A DNA stretch of 35,837 nt from Pseudomonadales bacterium (lineage in GTDB: Bacteria > Pseudomonadota > Gammaproteobacteria > Pseudomonadales > Azotimanducaceae): the NCBI GenBank assembly GCA_021295895.1, contig JAGWBM010000004.1, positions 1 to 35,837 on the forward strand. Direction: 5' to 3'. Position 1 is the stretch's first letter. Each line of letters begins with the position of its first letter. Positions 23,539 to 32,016 of this stretch are shown piece by piece. Both the position numbers and the translations under genes were made by a program. The notes under the pieces are model-generated. The model saw only the letters and a list, made by a program, of their open reading frames with translations. It was not told where the DNA came from and did not search any database.

Positions 23539-25065
23539 TCAGTCGGTAAGGACGACCGCTCGCATCACTTCGTTTACCGAGGTCATGCCGGCGAGCACCT
23601 TGCGACGCCCGTCGCCGGAGATGCTCGGACAGTCCTTGCGGACGTAGTCGGTGATCGCCTGCTCGGACACCTGATCGTGGATGAGGGTTCGCGCGTGGTC
23701 GTCCACCGTGACCAACTCGTAGATTCCCGTGCGGCCCCGGAAGCCGGACCAACTACATGCCTCGCAGCCCGATGGTCGGTAGACAACGGCACCGTTGGCG
23801 TCCTCGCCGAGGAACATCCGCTCCAATGCGCTCGGCTCGCTGGCCGACTTGCATTCGTTGCAGAGTACACGGACCAAACGCTGGGCAAGGATTCCCACCA
23901 CGCTCGAGGCGATCAGAAAAGGCTCGACGCCGATGTCCACCAACCGGGTCACCGCACCGACGGCCGTATTCGTATGCACCGTGGACATCACGAGGTGCCC
24001 GGTGAGGCTGGCGTGGACTGCCGTCTGGGCGGTCTCGAGATCACGGATCTCGCCAACCATCACGACGTCCGGGTCCTGGCGAAGGATCGCCCGCAGGCCA
24101 CGGGCGAACGTCATGTCGGCTTTATCGTTGACCTGGGTCTGGCCGATGCCCGGGATGCTGTATTCGATCGGGTTCTCGATGGTGAGGATGTTGATCGACT
24201 CGCGATTCAACTCGCTCATCGCGGCGTAAAGCGTCGTTGTCTTGCCGTGCCCCGTGGGACCGGTCACGAGGAAGATGCCGTGCGGTTTCGCGACCACGCC
24301 CCGCACCCGGGACAGGGTCTCGGCATCCATTCCCAGGTTCGGCAGGGCCAGGGCCGCCGTTTGTTTGTCGAGCAGACGCAAGACCACCCGCTCGCCGTTC
24401 GCCGTGGGCAACGTCGAGACCCGGACATCCACTTCGCGGCCGCCGATCTTCAGCGTGATGCGGCCGTCCTGGGGAACCCGTTTCTCCGCGATGTCCAGCT
24501 TTGCCATGACCTTGACCCGCGATACCAGGAGCGGTGCCAGAGCGCGTTTCGGCTGCACCATCTCGCGCATGACGCCGTCGATCCGGAATCTCACCTGCAG
24601 CGATTTCTCGAAGGTTTCGATGTGGACATCCGAGGCACCTTCGCGGATAGCCTCCGCAAGTACGGCGGTGATCAACTGAACGATCGGCGCGTCGTTGCGC
24701 TGATCGAGCAGGTCCTCGCCCTCCCCCTCCGGTACGGATTGCGCGAGGCTCGCCAGGTCCGGATGCTCGCCGAGGTCGGCAACCATCTGCTTCGCCTCCG
24801 ACGCGTCGCGCACATAGGCCGCCGTGAGTCGCTGTTCGAACTCGTCCGCCGAGACGACCTCGATGGCCATCGGCCGCTTCGTGACGCGTTTGATCTCGGC
24901 CAGTACGGTCAGGGTCGGTTGCGAACGACATGCAACCGTCACGGCCTCGCCCGACGGACCGCCGTTGGTCACCACCACACCGAACCGACGCGCAAACGCG
25001 AAAGGAAGCGGCGACGAGGTGTCCGCGTCGGTCGCGCGATCGGGGGGGCTCAAGTCCGCGGCCAT
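23539..25065 (-). CDS. gspE: Type II secretion ATPase GspE
   Basis: 508 residues from the ATG at 25065; an in-frame ATG at 25149 would add 28 residues with no family likeness. The N-terminal domain binds GspL. The ATPase core has Walker A GPTGHGKTTT (269-278, His where Ser is more common), the Asp box region ILTIENPIEY, Walker B RQDPDVVMVGEIRD, and the His box TGHLVMSTVHTNTA. A C-terminal zinc-binding insert is marked by CNEC and CEAC. GspE is the cytoplasmic hexameric motor. It is the first gene of the gsp cluster and diverges from pyrB across a 218-bp spacer, where I can name no promoter with confidence. Confidence 0.95.
   Translation of the reverse strand: MAADLSPPDRATDADTSSPLPFAFARRFGVVVTNGGPSGEAVTVACRSQPTLTVLAEIKRVTKRPMAIEVVSADEFEQRLTAAYVRDASEAKQMVADLGEHPDLASLAQSVPEGEGEDLLDQRNDAPIVQLITAVLAEAIREGASDVHIETFEKSLQVRFRIDGVMREMVQPKRALAPLLVSRVKVMAKLDIAEKRVPQDGRITLKIGGREVDVRVSTLPTANGERVVLRLLDKQTAALALPNLGMDAETLSRVRGVVAKPHGIFLVTGPTGHGKTTTLYAAMSELNRESINILTIENPIEYSIPGIGQTQVNDKADMTFARGLRAILRQDPDVVMVGEIRDLETAQTAVHASLTGHLVMSTVHTNTAVGAVTRLVDIGVEPFLIASSVVGILAQRLVRVLCNECKSASEPSALERMFLGEDANGAVVYRPSGCEACSWSGFRGRTGIYELVTVDDHARTLIHDQVSEQAITDYVRKDCPSISGDGRRKVLAGMTSVNEVMRAVVLTD
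24719..24726 (-). promoter_or_regulatory. KOPS octamer pointing left, towards dif
   Basis: CCCTCCCC on the plus strand, GGGGAGGG on the minus strand, inside gspE and pointing to dif. Confidence 0.5.
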
Positions 25066-25283
25066 GCCAAAAACGCTCTGTGGCTTCGCGTAGATTGAAT
25101 GATACCAGTCCCGCGTGTCGCCAACGTCGCGCTGCGACGGCGTCTCCAATGCCGCAAAACCCGTTGTCTACGGCACCGCGCTTGGCTCCAGCCCAACGCA
25201 TTCCGGGACTTCGCCGGACTTGCCGCTACCGCGCCAAATCCGACACACTCCCCACGACGGCGCCTCGTTTTCGGGAAGCAGCC

Positions 25284-26306
25284 TTGGATTTCGTCGGCAA
25301 CCACATTCTCTCGGTCGATCAGTTCGAACGCGGTGATATCGACCGACTCTTCGATGTCGCCGATGAACTTGCTCCCTTCGCACGACGCGAGCGCATCACC
25401 CGGGTTCTCCAGGGCGCGATCCTGTCCAATATGTTCTTCGAGCCCAGCACCCGGACCCGAGTGTCCTTCGGCAGCGCCTTCAATCTGCTTGGCGGCGACG
25501 TCCGCGAGACCACCGAGGTCAAGTCGTCGGCGCTCGCCAAGGGCGAGTCCTTGCACGACACGGCGCGCGTCCTTTCGGGTTACAGCGATGTGATCGTCAT
25601 GCGGCATCCCGAGGAAGGGTCCGTGGCCGAATTCGCAACGGCGTCCCGGGTGCCGGTAATCAACGGCGGCGACGGTGCCAACGAGCATCCGAGCCAGGCA
25701 TTGCTCGACCTCTACACGGTACGCCGGGAACTCCGTACCCGTGGACAGGGGATCGACGGCCTGCACATCGCCGTGGTGGGCGACCTCCGATACGGTCGGG
25801 CCGTCCACTCGCTGTTGAAGCTGCTCGCGTTGTTCGATCAAGTGTCGGTTCACCTGGTGTCGCCCCCGGGCCTGGAGGCGCCGGAGGATGTGATCGCTGT
25901 CCTAAGAGACGGCGGACATGCCGTAGAGGTTTACCACGATCTCGGCAAAGGCATTCACCACGTCCACATCCTCTATGTCACCCGCACCCAGGAAGAACGT
26001 TTCTCGAGCCCGGAGGAAGCCGACCGGTATCGGGGCCTGTTTCGCGTCAACCAGGCGATCTACACGCAAAACTGCGAGCCGAACACCGTGATCATGCACC
26101 CCTTGCCAAGGGACTCCCGTGCCCAAGCACAGGAACTCGATGACGATCTCAACGCCAACCCCAACCTGGCGATCTTCCGCCAGACCGACAACGGCGTCGT
26201 GGTACGCATGGCCCTGTTTGCGATGGTCTTGGACATCGTCGACCAGGTTAACGACCATGCCCGGCCCGTGACCTGGTACACCGCCAAGCGGACCCCGGCG
26301 CCCTAG
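25284..26306 (+). CDS. pyrB: Aspartate carbamoyltransferase
   Basis: 340 residues from a TTG at 25284 preceded by a GGGAAG ribosome-binding sequence; no ATG lies near the conserved start NHILSVDQF. The enzyme joins carbamoyl phosphate and aspartate in the first committed step of pyrimidine synthesis. The carbamoyl-phosphate loop FFEPSTRTR lies at residues 51-59. The domain has VKSSALAKGESLHDT, the HPSQALLDLYT segment, and the aspartate-domain HPLPRD. It is slightly longer than Escherichia coli PyrB (311) owing to a C-terminal tail. No pyrI or pyrC is adjacent, so regulation by a separate chain cannot be inferred here. Confidence 0.93.
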   Translation: MDFVGNHILSVDQFERGDIDRLFDVADELAPFARRERITRVLQGAILSNMFFEPSTRTRVSFGSAFNLLGGDVRETTEVKSSALAKGESLHDTARVLSGYSDVIVMRHPEEGSVAEFATASRVPVINGGDGANEHPSQALLDLYTVRRELRTRGQGIDGLHIAVVGDLRYGRAVHSLLKLLALFDQVSVHLVSPPGLEAPEDVIAVLRDGGHAVEVYHDLGKGIHHVHILYVTRTQEERFSSPEEADRYRGLFRVNQAIYTQNCEPNTVIMHPLPRDSRAQAQELDDDLNANPNLAIFRQTDNGVVVRMALFAMVLDIVDQVNDHARPVTWYTAKRTPAP

Positions 26307-26346
26307 GGCGCTCTGACCGACGGGACGCGGGGTTGGGCGATGTCCG

Positions 26347-26429
26347 TAGGGGACGCCCCGGTGGCGTCCCGTGCCGATCAACCGAGGCCGTGGAAGACCA
26401 GGCACGGGCGACGACAAGCGTCGCCCCTA
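26347..26429. repeat. Structured intergenic inverted repeat (two-hairpin element)
   Basis: Two 29-base arms (26347-26375 and 26401-26429) are inverted copies at their ends: TAGGGG with CCCCTA outside, and CCCGTGCC with GGCACGGG inside. Each arm also folds on itself: GGGACGCC/GGCGTCCC in the first and GGGCGACG/CGTCGCCC in the second. The spacer is 25 bases. It fills most of the pyrB/etfA convergent gap. The minus-strand translation contains GATLVVARAW, a false peptide that I recall from many unrelated genomes where a similar repeat is read as a gene. Confidence 0.65.
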
Positions 26430-26548
26430 CGAGCCGCCGGCCCACAGCCGTGCAACTTTGCTCAATCTGTGCAAATGGGAACGTCTCAAGAACGCGAGGG
26501 CCTTACCCGCGCGAATAGGCGACACGTTGACGGAACCCGGTCCTGGTG

Positions 26549-27481
26549 TCAGTCCAGGGCGGCTTCGAGATCGGGCAAGGCCTGGAACAGGTCAGCCACC
26601 AGGCCGTAGTCTGCCACCTGGAATATCGGCGCGTCCTCGTCCTTGTTGATGGCGACGATGACCTTCGAGTCCTTCATCCCTGCCAGGTGCTGAATCGCGC
26701 CGGAGATGCCTACCGCGATGTAGAGTTCCGGCGCGACGATCTTGCCCGTCTGTCCCACCTGCATGTCGTTGGGCACGAAACCCGCGTCCACGGCGGCGCG
26801 GGACGCGCCGATCGCTGCACCGAGCTTGTCAGCGATCCCTTCGAGCAACGTGAAGTTCTCCCCGCTCTGCATGCCGCGGCCACCCGAAATGACGATGGAT
26901 GCCGAGGTCAGTTCGGGCCGTTCGGACTTCGCGATCTCTTCGCCCACGAAGCTCGACACGCCCGCGTCGATCGCCGAATCGACGGTCTCGACGACCGCCG
27001 AACCGCCGTCGGCGGGAGCCGGGTCAAACCCCGTGCCCCGCACCGATACCACTTTCTTGGCATCGCTGGACTTCACCGTGGCAATGGCGTTGCCGGCATA
27101 GATGGGTCGCAGGAAGGTATCCGGGGATTCGACGCCGATGATGTCGGAGATCATCTGCGTGTCGAGCAGCGCGGCGGTGCGCGGCAGGAAATTCTTGCCG
27201 GTGGTGGTATGCGCAGCCAGGATGTGGTCGTAGGAATCCGCGACTTCAGCCACCAACGCACCGACGTTTTCGGCCAGCGCGTGTTCGTAGGCCGGCGCAT
27301 CCGCCAGGAGCACCTTCGCCACGCCACCGATCGCGGCGGCCTCCTCGGCCGCCGAGGCGCAGCCGCTGCCCGCGACCAGGATGTCGAACTCGCCGCCGAT
27401 GGCCAGTGCGGCCGCGACGACGTTCAACGTCACCGGGCGCAATGCCGCGTTGTCATGCTCCGCTACAACCAATGTCCCCAT
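26549..27481 (-). CDS. etfA: Electron transfer flavoprotein alpha subunit
   Basis: 310 residues. EtfA carries FAD and with EtfB receives electrons from acyl-CoA and related dehydrogenases. The C-terminal FAD-binding domain has the diagnostic [54 protein letters not shown], and [21 protein letters not shown]. Conserved Arg and Ser residues that contact FAD are in place. It starts 76 bases after etfB, probably in the same transcript. The protein is of normal length and looks functional. Confidence 0.96.
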   Translation of the reverse strand: MGTLVVAEHDNAALRPVTLNVVAAALAIGGEFDILVAGSGCASAAEEAAAIGGVAKVLLADAPAYEHALAENVGALVAEVADSYDHILAAHTTTGKNFLPRTAALLDTQMISDIIGVESPDTFLRPIYAGNAIATVKSSDAKKVVSVRGTGFDPAPADGGSAVVETVDSAIDAGVSSFVGEEIAKSERPELTSASIVISGGRGMQSGENFTLLEGIADKLGAAIGASRAAVDAGFVPNDMQVGQTGKIVAPELYIAVGISGAIQHLAGMKDSKVIVAINKDEDAPIFQVADYGLVADLFQALPDLEAALD

Positions 27482-27557
27482 TAGGATTCCCTCACTCGCT
27501 CTATCTGTGACTCGCCTTGACGCGATGCTTGGCCGGACCGGGCCTCGCTCGCCTGCG

Positions 27558-28316
27558 TCAACCCTGTCCGATCACCTTGGCTTCGTTGGTGAGCTTGTCG
27601 ACCAGATCGTCGACGTTCTCGACCTTGATGCCTGCCTGTCGCTCTGGCGGTGGCGAGACATCGACCACTTCGGTACGCCGCCCCACATCCACGCCGAGTG
27701 CTTCCGGCGTGGTTACGTCCAACGGCTTGCGTTTCGCCTTCATGATGTTGGGGAGCGACGCGTACCGGGGTTCGTTCAAGCGCAGGTCCGTGGTCACCAC
27801 GATGGGCATCTTCAGCGACACGGTCTGAAGCCCGCCGTCCACTTCCCGGACCACTTCCGCGGTGTCCCCGTCGACCGCGAGGTTCGATGCGAATGTTCCC
27901 TGCGGCAAGCCGGTGAGCGCCGCGAACATCGGTCCGGTCTGGCTGTTGTCGCCGTCGATGCTCTGTTTGCCGAGAATGACGATACCCGGCTGCTCCTCAT
28001 CGTAGATCGCCTTCAGGAGCTTGGCGATCGCCAGCGGCTCCAGGTCGGGCGCCGTCTCGACGAGAATCGCCCGGTCGGCACCGAGTGCCAGGCAGGTGCG
28101 AAGCTGCTCCTGGCAGTTCGATTCGCCCACCGCCACGGCGATGACCTCGGTCGCCACCTCGGCTTCTCGCAACCGGACGGCCTCCTCGATCCCGATCTCG
28201 CAGAACGGGTTGACGGCCATCTTGACGTTGGCGAGGTCGATGCCGGTGCCATCGGGCTTGACCCGAACCTTGACGTTGGCGTCCACGACGCGTTTGACGG
28301 GAACCAATACCTTCAT
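27558..28316 (-). CDS. etfB: Electron transfer flavoprotein beta subunit
   Basis: 252 residues. It opens with [19 protein letters not shown], the family start, and contains [39 protein letters not shown] binds [26 protein letters not shown] includes the leucine-type recognition loop that docks into dehydrogenases. With EtfA it forms the soluble electron shuttle to ETF:ubiquinone oxidoreductase, which is encoded divergently to the right. The 186-bp spacer to the divergent medium-chain dehydrogenase must hold the promoters. Confidence 0.96.
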   Translation of the reverse strand: MKVLVPVKRVVDANVKVRVKPDGTGIDLANVKMAVNPFCEIGIEEAVRLREAEVATEVIAVAVGESNCQEQLRTCLALGADRAILVETAPDLEPLAIAKLLKAIYDEEQPGIVILGKQSIDGDNSQTGPMFAALTGLPQGTFASNLAVDGDTAEVVREVDGGLQTVSLKMPIVVTTDLRLNEPRYASLPNIMKAKRKPLDVTTPEALGVDVGRRTEVVDVSPPPERQAGIKVENVDDLVDKLTNEAKVIGQG

Positions 28317-28502
28317 AGCGTGCTGATCTTCTCGATACCAAGTTTGCCGACGCCGCCAACGTCTGCGGCGGCAAGTCGGGGCGCGGCATTTTCCTATATC
28401 CGCCCGGCCGAGGAAAGCGGCGGACCATCGACGTTGGGCGCGTCTCGAATCTTCACCGCGCCTCGTGCATCATCAAGGACTCCTGTCAGTGCGGGGTCAG
28501 CC

Positions 28503-29432
28503 ATGAAATCCAAGAACATCCGATACCGGGAAGGCGGCGGGGCCGACATCATCGAAGAGGAAATCGGCGCGCCCGGTCCCGGCCAGGTTCAAGTCGAGAA
28601 CTCCGCTTGCGGAATCTGCTCCTGGGACCTGCAGACGTTTCGGGCTGGCGGCTATGCGCCGCCGGGTCACGAGGGGGTCGGCTACGTGACCAAGCTCGGC
28701 CCCGGGGTCGAGGGCATCGAGATCGGTCAGCGGGTTTGCGGCGGTGGCTTCGGTCGGTTGCGCAACGCGCCCCTGCGCAGCATCTACAAGATTCCCGATT
28801 CCAACATGGCGGATCAACATTGGATCGTCGAGCCCGTGTCATGCGTGGTCACCGGCATGGATCACTGCGAGCTGAAGGCGGGGCAGCGTCTCGCGATGGT
28901 GGGCTGCGGATTCATGGGCCTGATGATGGTGCAGGGACTTTCCGGCATGGGCGCCGATCAGTTGATCGCCCTCGATATCGACGACGCCAAGCTCGAACTC
29001 GCCCGGCAGTTCGGGGCGACCGAGGCCTACAACGTAACCGAACCCGGGTTCGAGGAGAAAAAGCGCGACCTCTTCTCCCGTGGCATCGATGTAGTCGCGG
29101 ACACCAGCGGCTCGCAGCAGGGCCTCGATCTGGCAACGGAAATCGTCCGAGCAGGAGGCCGTATCAACCTGTTCGGCTGGATCAAGGGTTCCGAAGCCAC
29201 CTTCAACCCCACCTCCTGGCATGGCAAGGGGATCACGGTCGTGAACTCGTCTCCGTCGGCACGGCTGCGCGACCCCTTCCCCGCGGCCATTCGGCTCATT
29301 CACAACGGCGTGATCGACCTCCAGCCGCTGGTCACCCACGTCGTACCCATCGACGAGTTCCCCGAGTTCATGGCGGGTGCCACGACCGGGCGAGTCGAGG
29401 GTTATATCAAGGGGGTTGTCACCACCGCCTGA
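28503..29432 (+). CDS. Medium-chain dehydrogenase/reductase (zinc-type, lacking the structural zinc lobe)
   Basis: 309 residues from the ATG at 28503. It has the catalytic-zinc segment CGICSWDLQTF and GHEGVGYVTKLGPGVE, the nucleotide loop MVGCGFMGLMMVQGL, and an acidic residue (DIDDAKLELA) favouring NAD+ over NADP+. The four-cysteine structural zinc lobe of classical alcohol dehydrogenases is absent, which explains the short length (usual about 340-350). It may be a sorbitol- or threonine-dehydrogenase-like enzyme; the substrate is unknown. It lies between etfB and ETF-QO, but a separate promoter precedes ETF-QO. Confidence 0.82.
   Translation: MKSKNIRYREGGGADIIEEEIGAPGPGQVQVENSACGICSWDLQTFRAGGYAPPGHEGVGYVTKLGPGVEGIEIGQRVCGGGFGRLRNAPLRSIYKIPDSNMADQHWIVEPVSCVVTGMDHCELKAGQRLAMVGCGFMGLMMVQGLSGMGADQLIALDIDDAKLELARQFGATEAYNVTEPGFEEKKRDLFSRGIDVVADTSGSQQGLDLATEIVRAGGRINLFGWIKGSEATFNPTSWHGKGITVVNSSPSARLRDPFPAAIRLIHNGVIDLQPLVTHVVPIDEFPEFMAGATTGRVEGYIKGVVTTA
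29274..29281 (-). promoter_or_regulatory. KOPS octamer pointing left, towards dif
   Basis: CCCTTCCC on the plus strand, GGGAAGGG on the minus strand, inside the medium-chain dehydrogenase gene and pointing to dif. Confidence 0.5.
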
Positions 29433-29445
29433 CGATGCCTCCCTG

Positions 29446-29508
29446 ACCGACGCGAACCTGCCGGTCGCGTCGGTGTGCTATCGGTCCTCGCCCACTGTAC
29501 CAGTGGGC
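29446..29508 (+). terminator. Two tandem hairpins after the medium-chain dehydrogenase gene
   Basis: Hairpin one pairs ACCGACGCG (29446-29454) with CGCGTCGGT (29466-29474), an 11-base loop. Hairpin two pairs GCCCACTG (29490-29497) with CAGTGGGC (29501-29508), loop TAC. They lie 14-76 bases after the stop codon. As at 17061-17102 there is no T-run. Confidence 0.5.
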
Positions 29509-29632
29509 TAGAAGGGAACTGCGCCGTGGTAGAACCGCGCCGGGGCCTATGCTTGGCAGCGTCAATCCGGAGACCTCCCGACGAGAGGATTTCGTCGGGG
29601 TCGGCCGGCGCTGCCTGGCTGCCCGCCACCGG

Positions 29633-29638
29633 TATAAT
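29633..29638 (+). promoter_or_regulatory. Candidate -10 box of the ETF-QO promoter
   Basis: An exact TATAAT in a GC-rich context, 34 bases before the GTG start at 29672, giving a leader of about 25 bases. No good -35 hexamer is found at 16-18 bases upstream, so an activator may be needed. Confidence 0.4.
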
Positions 29639-29671
29639 CGTCGAATCAGTAAGTTCTATCCCGGAGGGGTC

Positions 29672-31333
29672 GTGCCCGAACAAGCCCGCGAGTCGATGGA
29701 ATTCGACGTCGTCATCGTCGGCGGAGGACCGTCCGGTCTCGCGACGGCCTGCCGGGTCATGCAGCTCGGCGAGCAAGCCGGTGTGGAACTGAACGTCTGC
29801 CTCGTCGAGAAGGGCTCGGAGATCGGTGCCCACATACTGTCCGGGGCGGTGTTGGCACCAAGAGCACTCAACGAGCTATTCCCCGACGCGGCGGCACAGG
29901 GCGCCCCGTTGGGCGTCCCGGTCACCGACGACTTGTTCTACTACCTGGTCAACGACACCAATCGCATCCTGTTGCCGTCGTGGGTTCCACCCAAGGAGAC
30001 CAAGAACAGGGGCAACTACACGCTGTCCCTCGGGAACCTCTGCCGCTGGCTGGGCGAGCAAGCCGAAAACATGGGTGTCAATGTCTTTCCGGGATTCGCG
30101 GCCAGCGAGATCCTTTTCGCCGATGACGGCAGCGTCAAGGGAGTCGCGACATCCGACATGGGAGTCGGTGCCAATGGCGAACCCAAATCGACGTTCGAGC
30201 CCGGCTACGAACTGCACGCCAAGTACACGGTGTTTGCGGAGGGCTGCAGGGGCCATCTCGGCAAACAACTGATCGAGAAGTTCGATCTCGCGGCCGACGC
30301 CGGCCCCCAGCACTACGGCATCGGATTGAAGGAGCTTTGGGACATCGATCCGGAACGCCACGTGCCGGGCCGAATCCTGCACAACGTCGGCTGGCCGCTC
30401 GGGCGTGTCGGGAGCCCCGGGATGGGGTCGTTCCTCTATCACCAGGAAAACAACCAGGTGGCGCTGGGAATCATCGTCGACCTGGCCTACACGAACCCGC
30501 ACCTGTCGCCGTTCGACGAACTACAGCGCCTGAAGCACCACCCGCTGTTCGCGGATGTTCTACGCGGTGGCCGTCGGGTCGCCTACGGGGCCCGGGCCGT
30601 CGTCAAGGGCGGTCTGCAGGCGTTGCCCAAGCTCACGGTACCGGGCGCGGTCATCGTCGGCGACGACGCCGGGTTTCTCAACATGTTGAAGATCAAGGGC
30701 ACCCACACGGCGATGAAGTCCGGGATGCTCGCCGCCGAGTCGGTATTCGATGCCCTTCAGCGCGGTGACGCAAGTACGTCCCTCGACGACTTCCGTGGCC
30801 GCGTCGACGCGTCGTGGCTGGGCAAGGAGTTGCGCCAGGTACGAAACGTCGGTCCGGCACTGCACAAGTTCGGGACGTTGTTCGGCATGGCCTACACCTT
30901 CGTTGACCAGAAGATCGCCCGTGGGCGAATGCCGTTCACGCTCCGCGACTCGGTCGCCGACCACGACAAGCTGGTGCCGGCGGCGAAGGCCCAGCGAATC
31001 CACTATCCGAAGCCCGACGGGGTGTTGTCCTTCGACAAGCTCTCGTCGGTATTCCTGTCGAACACCAACCACGAGGAAGACCAACCCTGCCATCTAACCC
31101 TCGCGGACGCCGAGTTGCCGATTAGGGACAACCTGCCGACGTACGACGAGCCCGCCCAGCGATACTGCCCCGCCGGCGTCTACGAGGTCGTCCAGGAGGC
31201 GGACGGGCCGCGCTTCCAGATCAATGCGCAGAACTGCGTGCACTGCAAGACCTGCGACATCAAGGATCCCGCCCAGAACATCAACTGGGTGACGCCCGAA
31301 GGTTTGGGGGGCCCGAACTACCCCAACATGTAA
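29672..31333 (+). CDS. Electron transfer flavoprotein:ubiquinone oxidoreductase
   Basis: 553 residues from a GTG with a strong GGAGGGG ribosome site at 29663-29669; an ATG at 29696 is the alternative. This membrane-bound enzyme passes electrons from reduced ETF to ubiquinone. Visible parts are the FAD loop VVIVGGGPSGLA, the EKGSEIGAHILSGAVL segment, GVATSDMGVG, a second FAD motif near VPGAVIVGDDAGFLNMLKIKG, and a C-terminal 4Fe-4S ferredoxin domain. Its ligands are CPAGVYEV and CVHCKTCDIKDP (four cysteines). All domains are complete and the length is normal (about 550). It completes the acyl-CoA to quinone route with etfBA. Confidence 0.95.
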   Translation: MPEQARESMEFDVVIVGGGPSGLATACRVMQLGEQAGVELNVCLVEKGSEIGAHILSGAVLAPRALNELFPDAAAQGAPLGVPVTDDLFYYLVNDTNRILLPSWVPPKETKNRGNYTLSLGNLCRWLGEQAENMGVNVFPGFAASEILFADDGSVKGVATSDMGVGANGEPKSTFEPGYELHAKYTVFAEGCRGHLGKQLIEKFDLAADAGPQHYGIGLKELWDIDPERHVPGRILHNVGWPLGRVGSPGMGSFLYHQENNQVALGIIVDLAYTNPHLSPFDELQRLKHHPLFADVLRGGRRVAYGARAVVKGGLQALPKLTVPGAVIVGDDAGFLNMLKIKGTHTAMKSGMLAAESVFDALQRGDASTSLDDFRGRVDASWLGKELRQVRNVGPALHKFGTLFGMAYTFVDQKIARGRMPFTLRDSVADHDKLVPAAKAQRIHYPKPDGVLSFDKLSSVFLSNTNHEEDQPCHLTLADAELPIRDNLPTYDEPAQRYCPAGVYEVVQEADGPRFQINAQNCVHCKTCDIKDPAQNINWVTPEGLGGPNYPNM

Positions 31334-31461
31334 CGCGATCCCTTCGCGGTCGCCCGCTTTGGGAGATGACGGCTGGATCGACACGGTACGGGACAAGCCC
31401 ATCCGACGGTTCGTTGATCCTTGCGCGTCCGCACCGGCTCCGGGAACCTCGCGTGGAATCG

Positions 31462-32001
31462 CTATCCGTCTCGCCCGAGGACGAAGCGCTCGCCGGCGCT
31501 CCAGACGCTGAATTCGCCGTCTGCACCGGGTTCGGCGAGATCCACCAGGCGATAGAACACGCTGCGCGCAATCAACGCTCTCAAACCCCGTCGTACGACC
31601 ACGTAGGGTCGGGGTTCGCCCTTGCGGTCCTCGACGACGATCGGGTGTTCCGCATCGGCGAGCACGACGTCATCGACGTTCGTCGTGAACAGGATGCGAC
31701 GCGCCCTGCCCTCCCCGTCGGTCTCCATGTCGGTGGCCACGAACGGCGCGTCATCGACGCGAATCTTGAGCTTTTCAGCCGGCGTGACCAGGAAGTGTTC
31801 GCCATCGTCGACACGCAGGATGGTGGCGAAGAGCTTGGCGATCGCGAAGCGGCGGATAAGCCCGCCCTCGTGGTACCAGTCACCGTTCGCCGCGATCCGG
31901 ATATCGATATCGCCTTCGCGCGGCGGATTCCAGCGCTCCACGGGAGGTAGGCTACGGTCCCCCGCGGCGTCGAGTAGTGTCTGGAGTGCGCTCGGGGGCA
32001 C
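31462..32001 (-). CDS. DUF1285 family protein
   Basis: 179 residues. The segment VERWNPPREGDIDIRIAANGDWYHEGG, then LFATILRVDDGEHFLVTPAEKLKIRVDDAPFVA, is typical of DUF1285, a small soluble family of alpha- and gammaproteobacteria with two similar beta-rich halves and no proven function. There is no signal peptide or membrane segment. It starts 15 bases after moaA and ends 128 bases from the convergent ETF-QO stop. Co-transcription with moaA is likely, but the functional link is unknown. Confidence 0.88.
   Translation of the reverse strand: MPPSALQTLLDAAGDRSLPPVERWNPPREGDIDIRIAANGDWYHEGGLIRRFAIAKLFATILRVDDGEHFLVTPAEKLKIRVDDAPFVATDMETDGEGRARRILFTTNVDDVVLADAEHPIVVEDRKGEPRPYVVVRRGLRALIARSVFYRLVDLAEPGADGEFSVWSAGERFVLGRDG
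31704..31711 (-). promoter_or_regulatory. KOPS octamer pointing left, towards dif (overlapping pair, copy 1)
   Basis: CCCTGCCC on the plus strand, GGGCAGGG on the minus strand, inside the DUF1285 gene. It shares three bases with the next copy. Confidence 0.5.
31709..31716 (-). promoter_or_regulatory. KOPS octamer pointing left, towards dif (overlapping pair, copy 2)
   Basis: CCCTCCCC on the plus strand, GGGGAGGG on the minus strand. With copy 1 it makes an overlapping tandem KOPS, an arrangement known to be efficient for FtsK loading. Confidence 0.5.
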
Positions 32002-32016
32002 GAGGCGGCGGCTTGA

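Noticed and set aside
22465..25098. Very long plus-strand frame of 877 codons opposite gspF and gspE
   Set aside because: It mirrors two complete conserved genes, has no recognisable domain and is rich in Arg, His and Gly, as expected for an antisense frame in GC-rich DNA.
26248..26445. Minus-strand frame with GATLVVAR
   Set aside because: It is a translation of the inverted repeat and the end of pyrB; such peptides recur as false genes in many genomes.
26546..27484. Plus-strand frame of 312 codons opposite etfA
   Set aside because: It is the complement frame of a fully conserved etfA; no motif is recognisable.
31336..31354. Weak stem after the ETF-QO stop as a terminator
   Set aside because: The six-pair stem needs a G-U pair and has no T-run; too weak to list as a feature.
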